From contig NZ_VTGX01000003.1 of NCBI RefSeq assembly GCF_009729095.1, forward strand, positions 1 through 64,000: a stretch of 64,000 bases of DNA, read 5' to 3'. The notes under the pieces were generated by a model. That model ran no database searches. It saw only the letters and a program-made list of their open reading frames with translations, and had not been told where the DNA came from. The stretch comes from Mycolicibacterium sp. CBMA 247. GTDB lineage: Bacteria; Actinomycetota; Actinomycetes; Mycobacteriales; Mycobacteriaceae. Made by a program: the position numbers and the translations under genes. Shown here in pieces: positions 1-8,870 of the stretch; positions within the stretch are counted from its first letter, which is position 1; each line of letters begins with the position of its first letter.

Positions 1-149
1 CCGCGCAGTTATTCACTCTGGCCACCAGCAAAGCCGGGAACGGCGTCACAGTTCCAGTCAACAAGCGCGCACGATTACGTGAGGCAACGAAGCCCCCTTC
101 GCGCGCATCTTGACGTGAGGCAACAGGGGACATTGATTGGTGGAAGCGG

Positions 150-611
150 CTAGCCTCGGTTTTCCACCCACGCGGCCAGCGCCGTCAGCGCCATCCGTGT
201 CCCTGTTTCGTTGTCGGCCGGATCCACCGCATCGGGAATCCCGTCGTGCTCGATGCTGACGTTAGTGCCGTCTCCGGCGTCGGTCAGCGTGGTCGTCATG
301 CTCATCACACCGCCGAGTGCGGGATCGTCGCTCTCGAACTCGATCGTCTCGACCACCCGCTCATTCGGCACCAGCTCAACGAAATGGCCGTGGTAGGTGT
401 CCGTGTGGGCGTCGGACTTTCCGATGGCGTCCGGCGAGTCGTAATGCAGTGAGACGCGAAACGTTCCGCCCTCACGGGCGTCGAACTCGTGTACCTCGCT
501 GCGCATGCCGGCCGGAACCCGCCACGCCGCGATCGCGTCGGCATCGACCAACGCTCGATAGACCGCGGCGCGCGGTGCGTTGACGTGGCCGGAGACACGT
601 GTGCTCTGCAT
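150..611 (-). CDS. SRPBCC (AHSA1/START-like) domain protein
   Basis: A 153-residue soluble protein. It opens with a beta strand and the helix typical of the AHSA1/SRPBCC fold (VSGHVNAPRAAVYRALVDADAIAAW), then VHEFDAREGGTFRVSL, and ends in a long C-terminal helix (TGTRMALTALAAWVENRG). That is the full usual length of about 150 aa. The family binds hydrophobic ligands or acts as an activator or cyclase-like module; the ligand here cannot be read from sequence. The ATG at 611 begins the conserved strand, so the start is good, although the SD is weak. It lies downstream of the two CAR genes on the same strand but is separated from them by a strong double hairpin, so it is probably transcribed independently. 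The 149 bases beyond its stop hold only a 12-bp direct repeat. Confidence 0.8.
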   Translation of the reverse strand: MQSTRVSGHVNAPRAAVYRALVDADAIAAWRVPAGMRSEVHEFDAREGGTFRVSLHYDSPDAIGKSDAHTDTYHGHFVELVPNERVVETIEFESDDPALGGVMSMTTTLTDAGDGTNVSIEHDGIPDAVDPADNETGTRMALTALAAWVENRG

Positions 612-634
612 CTCGTCACGCTACCCATACTGAT

Positions 635-691
635 TGGCCGCGGTCCTTGTTGGACCGCGGCCACTCAGGGGGTTCTTCCCTTGTGGGGAAG
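635..691 (-). terminator. Double-hairpin terminator after the first CAR gene
   Basis: A perfect 12-bp stem (arms 635-646 and 652-663, 5-nt loop) is followed by a 6-bp stem (675-680 / 686-691). Both lie directly beyond the CAR stop codon at 696-698. There is no U-run, which is usual for mycobacterial terminators. It could also work for transcripts coming from the other side. Confidence 0.65.
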
Positions 692-695
692 TCTG

Positions 696-3600
696 TTACA
701 GCAACCCGAGCTGCTGCAGGTTGGTGATGTATTTGACGATGATCGGGGCACTGATGTGCGGGATGTCTTTGTCGGGCCCGATCTTGGCTTCCTGCACCGC
801 AGCCCGGAACCGATCGGTCGGCGCGACTGCGCCGAGCAACGGGTACGACGGTTGCTGGTAGTTGTGCAGCAACGGGAGCAGCGAGGCCTGGCGTTGCTTG
901 TCCGGCAGGGCGCGCAGCGCGGTGTCGAACCGCTGCAACCAGGTCGCGTAGTCGTCGATGCGATGCACCGGGTAACCGGCTTCGATCAACCAGTCCACGA
1001 ACTCATCGAGTCCGATGCCGTCGTCGTAGGGGTTCATCACGTGGTAGGTCTCGAACCCCTCGGTGACGTGCACGCCCAGTGTCGAGATTGCCTCGGAGAT
1101 GAACTCCACCGGCAGCCCGTCATAGTGGGCCCGCTGCCGGTTGCCGTCAGCGTCGCGCACATAGAACGATCCGGGTGCGATGCCGGTGGCCACCAGGCTC
1201 AGCATCAGCCGGGTGAACATATCGGGCAGGTTCAGCTGACCCGAGTAGGTGGTGTCGGCCAGGATCATGTCGCAGCGAAACACCGAGACCGGCAGACCAC
1301 AGAGATCGTGGGCCTCGCGCAGCAGGACCTCACCGGCCCACTTGCTGTTGCCGTAGCCGTTGGCGTAGGAATCGTCGACCTGCCGGGTCGGGCTGATCAC
1401 CCGGATATCGGCGTCCTCGACGAACTCGCCGGGCTTGATGCCACCGGCCACCCCGATCGTCGAGACGTACACGAACGGCTTGATCTTCGTGGTCAGCGCG
1501 ATGCGGATCAGCTCGGCGGTACCGAGAGCATTCGCGTCGAACATCTGGCTGTACGGCAGCACGTGATTGACCAGTGCGGCCGGGTCGACGATCAGGTCGA
1601 CATCGTCGGCCAACCGCTGCCAGGTGTCGTGGTCGAGACCCAGATCGGCCTCGCCCTTGTCGCCGACGATCACCTCAAGGTGCTCGGCGGCCAATTCCCG
1701 GTAGTGCACAAGCAGTTTCGCATCGCCGGTGTCGAACGTGGCATCGAGGCGGGCGCGGGCCTCGGCGTCGCTCTTGGCGCGGACCAGGCAGATCAGCTTG
1801 CCGTCGACCAGGTCCATGCGCTCCAGCCATTCCAGGGCCAGGTAGCGGCCGAGGAAGCCGGTGGCTCCGGTCAACAAGACCGTGCGCACCTCGGTGCTGG
1901 CCTTGGGCAGGCCCGGTGCGGCGGCCAGGGCGTCTGCGTCGAGGAACTTGTCCAGCGTCAGATCTCGGGCATGCACCTCGGTGGCGTTTCGTCCGTGCAC
2001 CGAGGCGTAGGTCGGGCGCTTGGATCCGTGGCGTTCGCCTTCGATGTAGCCGGCGATACCGGCCAGATCGGTTGCCGGGCTGACGATCACGCCCACCGGC
2101 ACGTCCACGTCGAAGATCTCGTGCAGCAGGTTCGAGAAGGTCAACGCCGACAAGGAATCTCCGCCCAAGTCGGTGAAGTGGGCATCGGGCGCGAGATCGG
2201 TTGCCGCGGCACCCAGCAGGGCACCGGCGGCCCGGCTCACGGTGTCGAGAACGGGGGCGTCAGCACCGCTGCGCCGCAGTTCACTCAACTCGCTGGCCTG
2301 TCCCTCGGCCAGGTCGGCGTAGAGCTGCTCCAACCGGTCGCCGTAATAGGCCTTCAGATTCGGGCGGGCGAGCTTGCGGATACCGGTCAGCAGACCATTC
2401 TCCAGGCTGAAAGGTGTTGTCTCCACGATAAAGTCGCGCGGCACCTCGTAGGACTGCAACCCGGCGGCGCGGGCCGCCTCCTGAAGTGAATCGTTGATCG
2501 CCTGCTTCGACGCGGCGAGATCGGTGGGCACCACCACGGCCAGCAGATATGAGCGGGCGCTGTTGCCGTAGATGAAGATCTGCCGCACCAGCGGGCTGTC
2601 CCCGAAGACCGCCTCGAGCTTGGAGACGGTGACGAACTCGCCCTGCGAAAGCTTGAGCACGTTGTTGCGCCGGTCGAGGTATTGCACGTGGTCCGGGCCG
2701 AGTTCGGCCACGATGTCACCGGTGCGGTAGTAGCCGTCCTCATCGAACATCTCGGCGGTGATCTCCGGGCGCTTGTAGTACCCAGGGAACATCTGCTCGG
2801 ACTTCACCAGCAGCTCGCCGCGCGGATGGGGTTGATCGGTGCGGAAGTAGCCCAGATCGGGGACGTCGACGAGCTTGTAGTCGATCACCGGCGGACGCTG
2901 GATCTGGCCGTCGACGAAGACCGAACCGGCCTCGGTCGAGCCATATCCCTCCAGCAGGTGCATGTCGAGCAGGCGCTCCACCCAGCTGCGCATCTCCGCC
3001 GAGATCGGCGCGGAGCCGGTCATCGCGGAGACGAACCGTCCGCCCAGCAGGCTTTCGCGGACCTCGGCGAGGACCTGGTCCTCGGATCCTGCTCCGGCAC
3101 GGTCGACGCGGCTCTGGTACTCCTGGAAGAGCATGTCCCAGATCCGCGGCACGAAGCTGAGCTGGGTGGGCCGGATCAGGGCGAGATCGTCCAGGAAGGT
3201 CGACAGGTCGCTGCGCGCGGCGAAATAGGCGGTGCCGCCCGAACTCAGCGTGCCGATCAGGATGCCGCGGCCCATGACGTGGCTCATCGGCATGAAGTTG
3301 AGGGTGATCGCGGGCAGCGCAGCCTGGTTCTCGTCCCAGGTGGCCTTGGTGGCGATCTGCCACATGTTGGCGACCTTGCTCTCCGGATACATCGCGCCCT
3401 TGGGGGTGCCGGTGCTGCCGGAGGTGTAGATCAGCATGGTCAGCGGGTCGGCGTGCCCGGAGATGTACAGCGGGGCATCGGCCAGCGACCGGCCGCGGTC
3501 GAGGACGTCGGCCAGGGATTCGACGACAACGTCGGTACCGGCCAGTGCGGACTTGGCGGCCTCGAAGGCCTCACGCTGCGCGTCGACCTGGGGCCGGTAG

Positions 3601-4166
3601 TCGAACACCACCAGGCGGTGGGGCGCGGGTCCGGACCGGACCAATTCGACTGCGTCGTCGAGGAAGTCGATGCTTGCCGCGATCACGGTCGGTTCGGTCT
3701 CGGCGACGATGGGCCGCAGTGTCGTGACCGGGGCGCTGGTCTGCAGCGGCACCGACACGGCCCCGAGTTCGATGAGTGCGGTGTCGATCGTGGTGTAGTC
3801 CACGCTGGTGAACCCGAGGATGGCGACGCGGTCGCCGGGCTTCACCGGATGGTTGTGCCAGGCGTTGGTCACCGCCTGGACGCGGTCTGAAAGCTGGCGG
3901 TAGGTGATGGTCTCGAAGCGGGGCTGAAGCTCGGCAGTGGTACGGCCGTTGGCGTCGGTGACGAGTTCCACGGCGCGCTGCCCGAGCGCGGGGCGGTCGG
4001 CGTAGCCGGCGAGCACCCCTTTGACGATGGCCGGCAGCCGCAGGTCGGGCTGGTCGACGGCGGCGTTGACGGCGTCGCTGGGGCGGGCGCCGGCGAACTG
4101 TGAATCGGTGTCATACAGGTGTGTGATCCGGCGTTCGAGCCGGTCCTCGCGTGTTTCGGTCGTCAT
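696..4166 (-). CDS. car: Carboxylic acid reductase (FadD9-type), copy 1
   Basis: 1156 residues, the normal CAR length. Domain order: adenylation domain with the P-loop YTSGSTGTPKGAM near residue 250 and the A8-like YRTGDI motif; a phosphopantetheine carrier domain with GGDSLSAL near 665-675; and a C-terminal thioester reductase with the NAD(P)H Rossmann motif GATGFLGRYLA near 770 and YxxxK (YGNSK) near 940. CARs activate a carboxylic acid as acyl-AMP, load it on the carrier thiol and reduce it to the free aldehyde with NADPH; a phosphopantetheinyl transferase elsewhere must activate them. The ATG at 4166 has an AGGGGA SD. It resembles the neighbouring copy over its whole length, so the pair is a tandem duplication. 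Natural substrates are unknown; fatty or aromatic acids are usual for the family. Confidence 0.95.
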   Translation of the reverse strand: MTTETREDRLERRITHLYDTDSQFAGARPSDAVNAAVDQPDLRLPAIVKGVLAGYADRPALGQRAVELVTDANGRTTAELQPRFETITYRQLSDRVQAVTNAWHNHPVKPGDRVAILGFTSVDYTTIDTALIELGAVSVPLQTSAPVTTLRPIVAETEPTVIAASIDFLDDAVELVRSGPAPHRLVVFDYRPQVDAQREAFEAAKSALAGTDVVVESLADVLDRGRSLADAPLYISGHADPLTMLIYTSGSTGTPKGAMYPESKVANMWQIATKATWDENQAALPAITLNFMPMSHVMGRGILIGTLSSGGTAYFAARSDLSTFLDDLALIRPTQLSFVPRIWDMLFQEYQSRVDRAGAGSEDQVLAEVRESLLGGRFVSAMTGSAPISAEMRSWVERLLDMHLLEGYGSTEAGSVFVDGQIQRPPVIDYKLVDVPDLGYFRTDQPHPRGELLVKSEQMFPGYYKRPEITAEMFDEDGYYRTGDIVAELGPDHVQYLDRRNNVLKLSQGEFVTVSKLEAVFGDSPLVRQIFIYGNSARSYLLAVVVPTDLAASKQAINDSLQEAARAAGLQSYEVPRDFIVETTPFSLENGLLTGIRKLARPNLKAYYGDRLEQLYADLAEGQASELSELRRSGADAPVLDTVSRAAGALLGAAATDLAPDAHFTDLGGDSLSALTFSNLLHEIFDVDVPVGVIVSPATDLAGIAGYIEGERHGSKRPTYASVHGRNATEVHARDLTLDKFLDADALAAAPGLPKASTEVRTVLLTGATGFLGRYLALEWLERMDLVDGKLICLVRAKSDAEARARLDATFDTGDAKLLVHYRELAAEHLEVIVGDKGEADLGLDHDTWQRLADDVDLIVDPAALVNHVLPYSQMFDANALGTAELIRIALTTKIKPFVYVSTIGVAGGIKPGEFVEDADIRVISPTRQVDDSYANGYGNSKWAGEVLLREAHDLCGLPVSVFRCDMILADTTYSGQLNLPDMFTRLMLSLVATGIAPGSFYVRDADGNRQRAHYDGLPVEFISEAISTLGVHVTEGFETYHVMNPYDDGIGLDEFVDWLIEAGYPVHRIDDYATWLQRFDTALRALPDKQRQASLLPLLHNYQQPSYPLLGAVAPTDRFRAAVQEAKIGPDKDIPHISAPIIVKYITNLQQLGLL

Positions 4167-4223
4167 ATCGGTCCCCTGAGCAAATCAGAACAATTGTTGT
4201 CGGCACGTCGCCGCGTCTATAAA

Positions 4224-4238
4224 TTACTACGTTAGTAA
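4224..4238 (-). promoter_or_regulatory. Inverted-repeat operator upstream of CAR copy 1
   Basis: TTACTA-CGT-TAGTAA, a perfect 6-bp inverted repeat with a 3-bp centre, 57 bp before the start codon. The identical 15 bp occurs at 7888-7902 before the second CAR. On the minus strand it lies in an AT-rich patch and could sit between a TTAGTT-like -35 and a TATAGA-like -10. It is probably a TetR-type operator for a regulator outside the window; the promoter elements are inference. Confidence 0.65.
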
Positions 4239-4292
4239 AACTAATTATATTTCGAGATGCCAGCTCCGACGGTGCGAGATGCGTCACGCCTG

Positions 4293-4330
4293 CGGTGCGC
4301 TCGTCCCACCGGGGTGGGACGAGCGCACCG
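4293..4330 (-). terminator. Long perfect hairpin terminator after CAR copy 2
   Basis: Arms 4293-4310 and 4313-4330 are an exact 18-bp inverted repeat separated by two bases, six bases beyond the stop codon of the second CAR. It also lies 55 bp upstream of the operator of CAR copy 1, so it insulates the two genes and argues that they are separate transcription units despite their tandem arrangement. Confidence 0.75.
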
Positions 4331-4336
4331 GCGGGC

Positions 4337-7300
4337 CTACAGGAGGCCCAGCTGCTGCAGGTCGGTGATGTATTTGACGATGATCTCGGCACTCACGTGC
4401 GGGATATCTTTGTCGGGCCCGATCTTCGCTTCCTGCACCGCCGCCCGGAACTGGTCGGTGGGGGCCAGGGCGCCCAGCATCGGCCGCTCGGGCTGCTGGT
4501 AGTTGTGCAGCAGCGGGAGCAGGGAGGCCTGGCGCTGCTTGTCCGGCAGCGCCCGCAGGGTGCTCTCGAAGCGCTGGATCCACTGGCCGTAGTCGGCGAT
4601 GCGCTCGATCGGGTAGCCGGCTTCGATCAACCAGTCGGTGAACTCGTCGAGCCCGAGGCCGTCGTCGTAGGGGTTCATCACGTGATACGTCTCGAAGCTC
4701 TCCACCGACTGTGCGCCCAGTGTCGAGATCGACTCCGCGATGAACTCCACCGGCAGCCCGTCGTAGTGCGAGCGCTGCCGCTTGCCGTCGGCACCCAGCT
4801 CGTAGAACGAGCCCGGCGCGATACCGGTGGCGACGAGGCTGAACATCATCCGGGTGAACATGTCCGGCACGTTCAGCTGACCCGAGTACGTCGTGTCGGC
4901 CAGGATCATGTCGCAGCGGAACACCGCCACCGGCAGCCCGCACAGATCGTTGGCCTCGCGCAGCAGGACCTCACCGGCCCACTTGCTGTTGCCGTAGCCG
5001 TTGGCATACCCGTCGTTGATCTTGCGGACCGCGCTCATCTGGCGGACATCGACGTCCTCGACGAACTTCCCCGGCTCGATCTGATCGCCCACGCCGATGG
5101 TCGACACGTAGGTGAACGGCTTGATCTTCGTGGTGAGCGCGATCCGGATCAGCTCGGCGGTTCCCAGCGCGTTGGGCCCGAACAGTTCGCTGTAGGGCAG
5201 CACGTGGTTGACAAGTGCGGCCGGGTCGACGATCAGGTCGACGTCGTCGGCCAGTCGCTGCCAGGTCTGCCGATCCAGCCCGAGGTTCTCCTCGCCCTTG
5301 TCGCCGGCGATCACCTCCAGGTGATCGGCGGCCAGATCCTGGTAGTGCGCAAGCAGTTTCGCGTCACCGGAATCGAAGGTGGCATCGAGCCGGGCCCGGG
5401 CCTCCTCGTCGGATTTGGCCCGCACCAGGCAGATGACCTTGCCGTCGACCAGGTCCATGCGCTCCAGCCATTCCAGGGCCAGGTAGCGGCCGAGGAAGCC
5501 GGTGGCGCCGGTCAGCAGCACGGTGCGCACCTCGGTGCCCGCCTTGGGCAGGCTGGGGGCTGCGGCCAGGGTGTCCGCGTCGAGGAACTTGTCCAGCGTC
5601 AGATCGGAGGCACTGACCTCGGCCGCGTGCCTGCCGTGCACCGACGCGTAGGTCGGGCGCTTGGATCCATTGCGCTGCGTTTCGATGTAGGCGGCGATAC
5701 CTGCCAGATCGGTGGCCGGGCTGACGATCACGCCCACCGGCACGTCCACATCGAAGATGTCCCGGAGAAGATTACCGAAAGTCAACGCCGACAAGGAATC
5801 TCCACCCAGATCGGTGAAATGGGCGTCGGGTCCCAGGTCGGATGCCGCGGCACCCAACAGAGCGCCGGCAGCCCGGCTCACGGTGTCCACCACCGGGGCG
5901 TCGGCCGCCCCGTTGCGCAGCGCACGCAGTTCGTTGGCCTGAGTCTCGGCCAAATCGGCGTAGAGCTGCTCCAGCCGATCGCCGTAGTGCGCCTTCAGCT
6001 TCGGCCACGCCAGCTTGCGGATGCCGGTCAGCAGGCCGTTCTCCAGGCTGAAAGGTGTTGTCTCCACGATGAAATCGCGCGGAATCTCGTAGGACTGCAG
6101 GTCGGCTTCCCTGGCGACCTCTTGCAGGGATTCGCTGATCGCTTCTCTCGAAACGCCCGCGTCGGTGGGCACCACCACGGCCAGCAGATAGGGCTGCGCG
6201 CTGTTGCCGTACACGTAGATCTGCTGCACCAGAGGGCTGTTGCCGAAAACCGCTTCCAACTTGGCCAGCGTGACGAACTCGCCCTGGGCGAGCTTGAGCA
6301 CATTGTTGCGGCGGTCGACGTATTGCAGCTGGTCCGGGCCGATCTCGGCGACGACGTCGCCGGTCCGGTAGAAACCGTCTTCGTCGAACACCGAAGCGGT
6401 GACCTCGGGCCGCTTGTAGTAACCGGGGAACAGATTCTCGGTCTTGATCAACAATTCGCCGCGCGGGTACGGCTGATCGGTGCTGAAGTACCCCAGATCG
6501 GGGACGTCGACCAGCTTGTAGTCGATCACCGGCGGATGCTGGACGACCCCGTCGAACAGCGCCATACCGGCCTCGGTCGAGCCGTAACCCTCCAGCAGAT
6601 GAATTCCGAGCATGTCCTGGGTCCAGGCTTTGAGCTCGGCTGAGATGGGCGCCGAGCCGGTCATCGCCGCGACGAACCGTCCGCCGAGCACCTGGTCGCG
6701 CACCTCTGCCAGAACCTCGGCCTCGACCGTCTCACGGTTCTGGCCGGCATCGGCCAGGCGGTGATCGACTCGGCTCTGGAACTCGCTGTGGATCATTTCC
6801 CACACGCGCGGAACGAAATTCAGCTCGGTGGGCCGCGCGAGGGCGAGGTCCTCCAACAGCGTCGACAGATCGCTGCGGGCGGCGAAGTAGCAGGTGCCGC
6901 CGGCGGCGAGCGAGGCGTACAGGATGCCGCGGCCCATCACATGGCTCATCGGCATGAAACTCAGATTGATGGCCGAGCTGACCGGTCCGAGCCAGGCCTT
7001 GCTGTTGCGCCGCCAGAACTTGCCGACCGCGCTCTGCAGGTACATCGCGCCCTTGGGGGTACCGGTGCTGCCGGACGTGTAGATCAACAACGCGAGCGGG
7101 TCGGTGTCGTCGGCCTTGGGCGTCGGGGGAGCCGGGAGCTTGTTGCCGCGGTCCACCAGGTCGGCCAGGGTGTCGAGCGCGACGGTGCCGCCGGCCGCGG
7201 CCAACCGCTCGGTGGCCGATGCCACGACATCGCGATGATCGTCGACCTCGGGATGATGGTCGAAGACAAGGATATTGGCCGGAGCGTGGGAGGTCAGCGC

Positions 7301-7828
7301 CAGCTCGACGGCATCGGCGAGATGGTCGACACTCGCGGCGAACACGCGCGGCTGGGTCTCGGCCACGATCGGTGCCAGCGAATCGGGTGAGGAACTGGTC
7401 TGCAGGGGCACCGACACTGCGCCGATCTGGCCCAGTGCAATGTCGATCACGGTGTAGTCAGCGCTGGTGAACCCCAGGATGGCGACGCGATCGCCGGCCG
7501 CCACGCCGGATTCGTGCAAGGCCGCGCCGAGTGCGCGCACCCGGTCCCACAGCTGTCCGTAGCTGATGGTGTCGAACCGGGGGAGCAGGCGGGCGGTGGT
7601 GCGGCCGGTGGCCGGGTCGACGACGAAATCCAGTGCGCGCTCCCCGAGTGCCGGCCGCTCGGCATAGCCCTGCAAGACGGTCTGGACGATCTCGGGCAAC
7701 AGGAGTCCGGGGACGTCGACTGCGGAGGTGACGGTGTCGCTGGGAATCGCGGCGGCGAACTGTGGATCGGTGGCGGTCAGATCGGCGATACGGCTCGCCA
7801 GTTGCTCATCACGAGATTCAAACGGCAT
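4337..7828 (-). CDS. car: Carboxylic acid reductase (FadD9-type), copy 2
   Basis: 1163 residues with the same architecture as the downstream copy: an adenylation domain with YTSGSTGTPKGAM near 245-260, a carrier domain with GGDSLSAL near 675, and a terminal reductase with GATGFLGRYLA near 770 and YGNSK near 945. The ATG at 7828 is preferred over the in-frame TTG just before it because AGAGGAA lies six bases upstream of the ATG. It converts carboxylic acids to aldehydes with ATP and NADPH. The two CARs are nearly identical in many stretches, notably the reductase domain, and diverge more in the N-terminal substrate-binding half. That suggests different acid preferences after duplication. I cannot tell which copy is the direct counterpart of M. 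tuberculosis FadD9. Confidence 0.95.
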   Translation of the reverse strand: MPFESRDEQLASRIADLTATDPQFAAAIPSDTVTSAVDVPGLLLPEIVQTVLQGYAERPALGERALDFVVDPATGRTTARLLPRFDTISYGQLWDRVRALGAALHESGVAAGDRVAILGFTSADYTVIDIALGQIGAVSVPLQTSSSPDSLAPIVAETQPRVFAASVDHLADAVELALTSHAPANILVFDHHPEVDDHRDVVASATERLAAAGGTVALDTLADLVDRGNKLPAPPTPKADDTDPLALLIYTSGSTGTPKGAMYLQSAVGKFWRRNSKAWLGPVSSAINLSFMPMSHVMGRGILYASLAAGGTCYFAARSDLSTLLEDLALARPTELNFVPRVWEMIHSEFQSRVDHRLADAGQNRETVEAEVLAEVRDQVLGGRFVAAMTGSAPISAELKAWTQDMLGIHLLEGYGSTEAGMALFDGVVQHPPVIDYKLVDVPDLGYFSTDQPYPRGELLIKTENLFPGYYKRPEVTASVFDEDGFYRTGDVVAEIGPDQLQYVDRRNNVLKLAQGEFVTLAKLEAVFGNSPLVQQIYVYGNSAQPYLLAVVVPTDAGVSREAISESLQEVAREADLQSYEIPRDFIVETTPFSLENGLLTGIRKLAWPKLKAHYGDRLEQLYADLAETQANELRALRNGAADAPVVDTVSRAAGALLGAAASDLGPDAHFTDLGGDSLSALTFGNLLRDIFDVDVPVGVIVSPATDLAGIAAYIETQRNGSKRPTYASVHGRHAAEVSASDLTLDKFLDADTLAAAPSLPKAGTEVRTVLLTGATGFLGRYLALEWLERMDLVDGKVICLVRAKSDEEARARLDATFDSGDAKLLAHYQDLAADHLEVIAGDKGEENLGLDRQTWQRLADDVDLIVDPAALVNHVLPYSELFGPNALGTAELIRIALTTKIKPFTYVSTIGVGDQIEPGKFVEDVDVRQMSAVRKINDGYANGYGNSKWAGEVLLREANDLCGLPVAVFRCDMILADTTYSGQLNVPDMFTRMMFSLVATGIAPGSFYELGADGKRQRSHYDGLPVEFIAESISTLGAQSVESFETYHVMNPYDDGLGLDEFTDWLIEAGYPIERIADYGQWIQRFESTLRALPDKQRQASLLPLLHNYQQPERPMLGALAPTDQFRAAVQEAKIGPDKDIPHVSAEIIVKYITDLQQLGLL

Positions 7829-7887
7829 CAAAAATTCCTCTTTGCAGATAGCTGAAATAGAGACCGGCGCGACGTTGCGCTACCCGA

Positions 7888-7902
7888 TTACTACGTTAGT
7901 AA
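7888..7902 (-). promoter_or_regulatory. Inverted-repeat operator upstream of CAR copy 2
   Basis: The same 15-bp TTACTA-CGT-TAGTAA element as before CAR copy 1, here 59 bp before the start codon, again in a local AT-rich patch. Conservation extends a few bases to either side. The rest of the 7829-8200 gap holds no convincing gene; its plus-strand end carries the strong SD of the gene at 8201. Confidence 0.65.
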
Positions 7903-8200
7903 ATCTAAATTTATTTCCGGAAAACCAGCATCACGGCTGTCAATGTGCTGTGAGTCTTCTCGTTCTTTCGTGCGAACAGCGGGTCTCCTGTACCGGCGGC
8001 CGGTCCGATGATCGCGTCAACGGATTGCTGGAACAGCCGCCTGTGGGGCAGTTCGGCCGGCGAGGACCTCAACGGCAGCCGTGGCCCAGGCGTCGGCCAA
8101 CGCATCGCGCAGGGCGCTCTCGACGAGACGCATTGCTACAGGGTAGGAGCGTTACTCCCGCTGCGTTTGGGGTACCCACCAGGGTGTCAAAGGAGGCATC

Positions 8201-8866
8201 ATGACCGAATTCGATACCCGTGGCGCTCACCTGCGCATGCCGCGCAGCCGCGGTGCCGCCAGCGGGCTCCTGCTGGTGCTGTTGGGAATCTGGGGTGCCC
8301 TGATCCCGTTCGTCGGATCGTACTTCGACTTCGCCTTCACACCGGACCAGAGCTGGGTGTGGACGACCGGGCGCGGCTGGTTAGAGGTGCTTCCAGGAGC
8401 CGCGACGGCAATCGGCGGCCTTCTGCTGCTGGGTTCGGGGAACCGCGCCACCGCAGTGTTCGGTGGGTGGCTGGCTGTGCTGGGCGGAGCCTGGTTCGTG
8501 GTGGGCCGCGCGCTCGCGGGGCCGCTGGGCATCGGCGACGCCGGGATGCCGATAGCCGTGACCGACGCCAAGCGGGTGTCGCTGGAGCTCGCCTACTTCT
8601 CGGGGTTGGGCGCGTTGATCGTGTTCCTGGGCGCCTTCGCCGTGGGTCGGTTGTCAGTACGCAGTGTGCGTGACGTCGAATTCGCACAGCGGCCCGTCGC
8701 GCCTGCAGCCGCTGAGCCGGTCGGGGCGGCAGCCGCCGAGCCGGTCGCGCCTGCAGCCGCCGAGCCGGTCGCGGCGGCGGACGCAGAACCGACCGAAGCA
8801 ATGGCCCCGCCCAAACACCGGGCCGCGGGCGGACTATTCGGCCGGCGTCATACCCACGCGCACTGA
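8201..8866 (+). CDS. Four-TM membrane protein with Ala/Pro repeat tail
   Basis: 221 residues. Four hydrophobic segments are visible near residues 18-45, 62-82, 86-108 and 126-148, followed by a cytosolic-looking tail of four 8-residue repeats (VAPAAAEP, VGAAAAEP and variants) and a basic, His-rich end (GLFGRRHTHAH). AAAGGAGG lies six bases before the ATG. I do not recognise the family well enough to name a function; the fold looks like a small mycobacterial four-helix membrane protein. It ends four bases from the convergent gabT, with no room for a separate terminator. Confidence 0.75.
   Translation: MTEFDTRGAHLRMPRSRGAASGLLLVLLGIWGALIPFVGSYFDFAFTPDQSWVWTTGRGWLEVLPGAATAIGGLLLLGSGNRATAVFGGWLAVLGGAWFVVGRALAGPLGIGDAGMPIAVTDAKRVSLELAYFSGLGALIVFLGAFAVGRLSVRSVRDVEFAQRPVAPAAAEPVGAAAAEPVAPAAAEPVAAADAEPTEAMAPPKHRAAGGLFGRRHTHAH
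8696..8791 (+). repeat. Four tandem 24-bp repeats coding the Ala/Pro tail
   Basis: Units 8696-8719, 8720-8743, 8744-8767 and 8768-8791 are in-frame 24-bp repeats encoding 8-residue Val-Ala-Pro-Ala-Glu-Pro-type units. Units 1 and 3 differ by a single base; unit 4 is the most diverged. Copy number may vary between strains. Confidence 0.8.
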
Positions 8867-8870
8867 CGCA

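Noticed and set aside
77..124. Direct repeat ACGTGAGGCAAC at 77-88 and 113-124.
   Set aside because: Only two short copies near the window edge, with nothing to link them to a gene, a CRISPR or an attachment site.
489..2489. A 666-codon open frame antisense to CAR copy 1.
   Set aside because: A by-product of the GC-rich codons of the CAR gene; no SD, no domain, and a composition rich in Arg/Gln/His/Val typical of such shadows.
4295..6643. A 782-codon open frame antisense to CAR copy 2.
   Set aside because: Same composition bias and the mirror of the frame over copy 1; the two look alike only because the CARs do.
7911..8105. A 64-codon minus-strand frame upstream of CAR copy 2.
   Set aside because: No SD or recognisable family; it ends next to the operator and looks like chance.
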